From the NCBI RefSeq assembly GCF_003268395.1, contig NZ_LQXQ01000238.1, positions 1-45,786 on the forward strand: a stretch of 45,786 bases of DNA. The letters are read 5' to 3'. The notes under the pieces were generated by a model. The model saw only the letters and a program-made list of their open reading frames with translations. It was not told where the DNA came from and searched no databases. The translations under genes and the position numbers were made by a program. Shown here in pieces: positions 42,658-45,786 of this stretch. Position 1 is the first letter of the stretch. The number at the start of each line of letters is the position of its first letter. Source of the stretch: Acinetobacter sp. CFCC 10889 (GTDB lineage: Bacteria > Pseudomonadota > Gammaproteobacteria > Pseudomonadales > Moraxellaceae).

Positions 42658-43764
42658 ATGTCACAACAGAATAAAAATATTAAATTTGCTTATTGGGTTC
42701 CCAATGTCAGCGGTGGCTTGGTGGTCAGTCATATCGAACAACGCACAGACTGGAGCTATGACTACAATGTGCGTTTGGCGCAAGCTGCTGAAAAAAGTGG
42801 TTTTGAATATGCGCTGACGCAGATTCGTTTTACCGCAGGTTATGGTGCTGAAAATCAACATGAATCGGTAAGTTTCAGTCATGCACTGTTGGCAAAGACT
42901 GAAAAATTAAAAGTCATTGCGGCAATTCTACCCGGCCCTTGGAAACCTGCTTTAGCAGCAAAGCAATTGGCAACCATTGATTATCTAACCAATGGTCGTG
43001 TGGCAATTAATGTGGTCAGTGGTTGGTTCCGTGGCGAGTTTGATGCCATTGGCGAGCCTTGGCCTGAACATGATGAACGTTATGTCCGTTCTGAAGAATT
43101 TATCCGTACCTTAAAAGGCATCTGGACAACGGATAACTATAGTTTTGAGGGTAAATATTACCAATTTAAAGATTACACTTTAAAGCCAAAACCTGTGCAA
43201 AAACCACATATTGAAGTTTTCCAAGGCGGTAGTTCACGCGCTGCACGTGACATGGCTTCCCGTGTTTCTGATTGGTACTTTACCAATGGCAACACCCCTG
43301 CTGAGTTGAAAAAGCAAATTGATGATATTCGTGAAAAAGCCAAAGCCAATAATCATCAAGTTAAAATCGGCGTGAATGCCTTTGTTATTGCACGTGATAC
43401 AGAGGAAGAAGCGCAAGCGGTACTGCAGGAAATCATTGCCAAAGCCAATGTTGAAGCTGTGAATGCCTTTGGTGATGCCACACGTGAAGCAGGTGCAGCC
43501 TCCAAAGAAGGTGAAGGTAACTGGGCAAAATCTACTTTTGAAGATTTGGTGCAATATAACGATGGTTTTAAAACTAATTTGATCGGTACACCACAACAGA
43601 TTGCTGAACGTATTGTTGAATTAAAAAGTGTTGGTGTGGATTTAGTCCTTTCAGGTTTCTTACATTTTATTGAAGAAGTCGAATATTTTGGTAAAAAAGT
43701 ATTGCCTCTAGTTCGTGAATTAGAGGAGGCTCAAAAGAATCAAATCACAGCGAAATCTGCTTAA
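42658..43764 (+). CDS. sfnG: FMNH2-dependent dimethyl sulfone monooxygenase SfnG
   Basis: A 368-residue bacterial-luciferase-like (TIM-barrel) monooxygenase. SfnG converts dimethyl sulfone to methanesulfinate for sulfur supply. FAYWVPNVSGGLVVSHIEQRTDWSYDYN is the characteristic N-terminus. VAINVVSGWFRGEFDAIGEPWPEHDERYVRSEEF is the alkanesulfonate-monooxygenase-like core, and QGGSSRAARDMAS the flavin-phosphate region. It starts at ATG 42658 with GAGGG seven bases upstream. Operon with the FMN reductase. Confidence 0.93.
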   Translation: MSQQNKNIKFAYWVPNVSGGLVVSHIEQRTDWSYDYNVRLAQAAEKSGFEYALTQIRFTAGYGAENQHESVSFSHALLAKTEKLKVIAAILPGPWKPALAAKQLATIDYLTNGRVAINVVSGWFRGEFDAIGEPWPEHDERYVRSEEFIRTLKGIWTTDNYSFEGKYYQFKDYTLKPKPVQKPHIEVFQGGSSRAARDMASRVSDWYFTNGNTPAELKKQIDDIREKAKANNHQVKIGVNAFVIARDTEEEAQAVLQEIIAKANVEAVNAFGDATREAGAASKEGEGNWAKSTFEDLVQYNDGFKTNLIGTPQQIAERIVELKSVGVDLVLSGFLHFIEEVEYFGKKVLPLVRELEEAQKNQITAKSA

Positions 43765-43816
43765 AAGTTGTGCTTAACCCATAACAATAAATAATTTTAC
43801 TCCATCATCAGTTTTT

Positions 43817-43848
43817 ATCCCTCAGGGCTCGGCTTGAGGGATTTTTTT
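43817..43848 (+). terminator. Terminator after sfnG
   Basis: ATCCCTCA (43817-43824) pairs with TGAGGGAT (43835-43842), followed by a run of T. Confidence 0.85.
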
Positions 43849-43874
43849 CTAACCCTTTTTCAATTTAAGCTTTT

Positions 43875-44564
43875 TTAAATTGTTTTAAAATGAGTGAGCT
43901 TTGCCGCAGCCTGAAAGCTCAATTCCTCTGCATGTGCAAACAATAACATTTCAACTTCATGCCGAGTCACATTTTCTGCAAATTGATCAGCGACTTGCTG
44001 TAATAAAGCTAAATATTCTTGATAAAAGGTTTGAGTATTGGCTTTATTCCACTGTAAAAAAGTCGTTTGCAGTTTAGCTTGGAAAAAATTAATTAAAGTA
44101 TTCCGCCCTTTCAAGGGTGGAAAATATTGTGGTAAATCTACAGCATATATCACTTGCAAAGCATTCAACGACATTGCAACACGAGCATCATAAATTGCGT
44201 AACGTATAGGGTCGATCACCGACAAAGCTTTTGACCAAGACGCAATGCCATCCGCTCCTTTTAAAATCAAAGTTTCAGGTGAGCTTTGGCTATATTCAGT
44301 CAATGTGCTGTCACTGTTGGCTTTCACTCCACCCCAATGATAAATGTACCACCTGATTATTTTATATTTTTCTTCAAAATCAGTCGCAACTGAAAATGCG
44401 TGATGAAGCTGATGACGCAGCGAAATATTTTGTTCGTAGACATTATTTCCACTCAAACTCAGATCAACAGGAAGATGTTCTAAATTAATTTCCCACGTAT
44501 AACTCTGCTTTAAATCATCAATATGCTGATGGCTAAAATCTAAAATTGCTTGGTACAAATCCAT
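43875..44564 (-). CDS. Conserved hypothetical protein, 229 aa
   Basis: A soluble protein that I cannot name with confidence. Distinctive segments are KIIRWYIYHWGGVKANSDSTL, ASWSKALSVIDPIRYAIYDARVAMSLNAL and GRNTLINFFQAKL. The SK-(x)n-P-x-R-Y-x-I-Y-D-x-R-V-A pattern recalls helix-hairpin-helix DNA-glycosylase (OGG-fold) proteins, where Lys and Asp would be catalytic, but this is a weak visual resemblance only. I start at ATG 44564; the longer frame starts at TTG. It lies between the two sulfur genes' transcription units and is separated from the flavin monooxygenase by a terminator. Confidence 0.55.
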   Translation of the reverse strand: MDLYQAILDFSHQHIDDLKQSYTWEINLEHLPVDLSLSGNNVYEQNISLRHQLHHAFSVATDFEEKYKIIRWYIYHWGGVKANSDSTLTEYSQSSPETLILKGADGIASWSKALSVIDPIRYAIYDARVAMSLNALQVIYAVDLPQYFPPLKGRNTLINFFQAKLQTTFLQWNKANTQTFYQEYLALLQQVADQFAENVTRHEVEMLLFAHAEELSFQAAAKLTHFKTI

Positions 44565-44648
44565 GCTGTTTCCACTCAAGTTTTCGTTCTTCTCACACTT
44601 ACTGCCCAATCTACTCTATATAATTATATTTTTCAGTATGTTAAATAA

Positions 44649-44678
44649 AAAAACCTCATTGCATTGAATGAGGTTTTT
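44649..44678. terminator. Terminator after the DszC/SfnC-like gene
   Basis: A 12-base-pair stem, AAAAACCTCATT (44649-44660) with AATGAGGTTTTT (44667-44678), around a 6-base loop. It lies 18 bases after the minus-strand gene stop, with a T-run on that strand. Confidence 0.85.
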
Positions 44679-44695
44679 CGACTGAGATAGGGCAT

Positions 44696-45786
44696 TTAAG
44701 AATAAAAACTCGGATCAGGCACTTTTCCTGTCAGCACCCACTCGCCTACTTCCTGATATTTATAATCAATTGGATCATGCAAAGTCTGCGTACGTACATT
44801 CCGCCAAAAACGATCTAAATTCAGTTTTGCAGTGGTCGCTCTCGCACCCATCACTTGGAAAATATTCTGCGTCACAAAGAGCGAAGTATTGGTCGCTGCA
44901 ATTTTTGCAGTGGCAATCGCAACAGATACCTGCCCACGTTGTTCTGCTGTTAAATCTTCACCTATATTCCATGCCTCCTGTAAGCTTTCCACGGCTTTAT
45001 TGGCAAGTAAACGTACACTTTCAAGCTGCACATAAAATTCAGCAAAATGCTTTTGGGTAAATGGGTCATTCACAGCATTTTCAGCCAACGACTTTGACCA
45101 TGCTTTCTGACTTTGCACCGTTTCTTTAGCGACTTCAAAAGCCCCCTCCGCCACACCTAAAAATAAATGTACAAAAATCAATTGTGCAATCAACGGACGT
45201 ACACTCGAATATGGCGTACTTAAAGGACCGGGATTGAGTAACAATTCATTTTTGGAAATTTTGACCTGTTCAAAATGGCTTGCACCACTATCAGTTTGGC
45301 GTTGTCCCATATTGTTCCAATCACCTAAAAAACTTACGCCCTGACGCGCAGTGGGAATCACCCCAATCAATAATTTCCCTGCTTCATTAAAACCTGAACA
45401 CAGCAAAATATTTGAATCGATCGAACCTGAACAAAAACTTTTATCACCCTGAAAAATATATTCATTCTCTGAGATTTGAGTTGCTGTAGTCCGTCGATCC
45501 AATGGATTTAAAGTATTGCCCCAAAACAGATTATTTTTAGCCGTATCTTCAAACCATTTTGCGTATTGCTCAGGCTGGGAAAATAATTGCACTGTCGCAA
45601 TCAACAAGTGGTGAAAACCATAGACATGCGCCAATGAACTATCGACTTGTGCAATAGTTCGGATGGTTTGGAAAATAGTTTTCCAATCCGCCCCTTGCCC
45701 ACCATATTGCTTAGGAATAGACAGTCCAAGCAAACCACTGCGACGAATCAGATCACGTTCATACTTTGGATTGCCTCCTGTCTTGT
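44696..45786 (-). CDS. Acyl-CoA-dehydrogenase-fold flavin monooxygenase, SfnC/DszC-like (5' partial)
   Basis: The open frame runs without a stop to the right edge, so the N-terminus is missing; 362 residues are visible. The fold is acyl-CoA dehydrogenase: LLGLSIPKQYGGQGADWKT, HVYGFHHLLIATVQLF and a C-terminal helical bundle ending RFWRNVRTQTLHDPIDYK. That last motif, R-T-x-T-L-H-D-P, is typical of the DszC / SfnC monooxygenase branch that uses FMNH2 on sulfur compounds and not of true acyl-CoA dehydrogenases. Near the FMN reductase and SfnG, a role in organosulfur use is likely. Substrate unknown. Confidence 0.85.
   Translation of the reverse strand, partial: KTGGNPKYERDLIRRSGLLGLSIPKQYGGQGADWKTIFQTIRTIAQVDSSLAHVYGFHHLLIATVQLFSQPEQYAKWFEDTAKNNLFWGNTLNPLDRRTTATQISENEYIFQGDKSFCSGSIDSNILLCSGFNEAGKLLIGVIPTARQGVSFLGDWNNMGQRQTDSGASHFEQVKISKNELLLNPGPLSTPYSSVRPLIAQLIFVHLFLGVAEGAFEVAKETVQSQKAWSKSLAENAVNDPFTQKHFAEFYVQLESVRLLANKAVESLQEAWNIGEDLTAEQRGQVSVAIATAKIAATNTSLFVTQNIFQVMGARATTAKLNLDRFWRNVRTQTLHDPIDYKYQEVGEWVLTGKVPDPSFYS

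Overview
This window is a chromosomal segment of a gammaproteobacterium, almost certainly an Acinetobacter. The basis is the family-level resemblance of nearly every protein to Acinetobacter versions, the AT-rich sequence, the def / LysM / dprA / tsaC block, the atpIBEFHAGDC operon, and the znuA // zur-znuC-znuB locus. I cannot fix the species. There are no rRNA or tRNA genes, CRISPR arrays, insertion sequences or phage genes. It reads as core genome with small accessory islands.

Left part (1-13.9 kb): a TetR regulator diverges from an MpaB-family haem oxygenase, followed by a membrane protein with an SRPBCC-like tail. Next is an OprC-type copper TonB receptor with an upstream DUF2946 gene, whose promoter carries a Zur-box-like palindrome. 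Peptide deformylase, a LysM protein, DprA and TsaC follow. The 466-base gap after tsaC holds a good candidate small RNA on the minus strand. An EamA exporter and a TetR // MFS-AraC drug-efflux-like locus complete this part.

Middle part (13.9-19 kb) is the most accessory stretch. A glutathione peroxidase gene is broken by a one-base deletion and lies between two related small helical exported proteins. Then come a PNK-like kinase and an overlapping Thg1-like 3'-5' RNA polymerase, which I propose form an RNA 5'-end repair module. A DUF4291 gene with its own palindromic operator-like site follows.

Core part (19-30 kb): the complete F1Fo ATP synthase operon on the minus strand with a recognisable promoter and terminator, then the zinc-uptake locus. 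znuA diverges from zur-znuC-znuB across a clear Zur box, and a small membrane protein gene is attached to znuB.

Right part (30-45.8 kb): a LysE exporter, a Dyp peroxidase, three tandem small exported proteins, malic enzyme, argS and a SPOR protein. Then an EamA // AraC pair, an orphan NarL-type response regulator, and a sulfur-scavenging set: an FMN reductase, SfnG dimethyl-sulfone monooxygenase, and a DszC/SfnC-like flavin monooxygenase truncated by the right edge. Several start codons were moved inward from the longest open frame on the basis of ribosome-binding sites and family N-termini; each case is stated in its entry.
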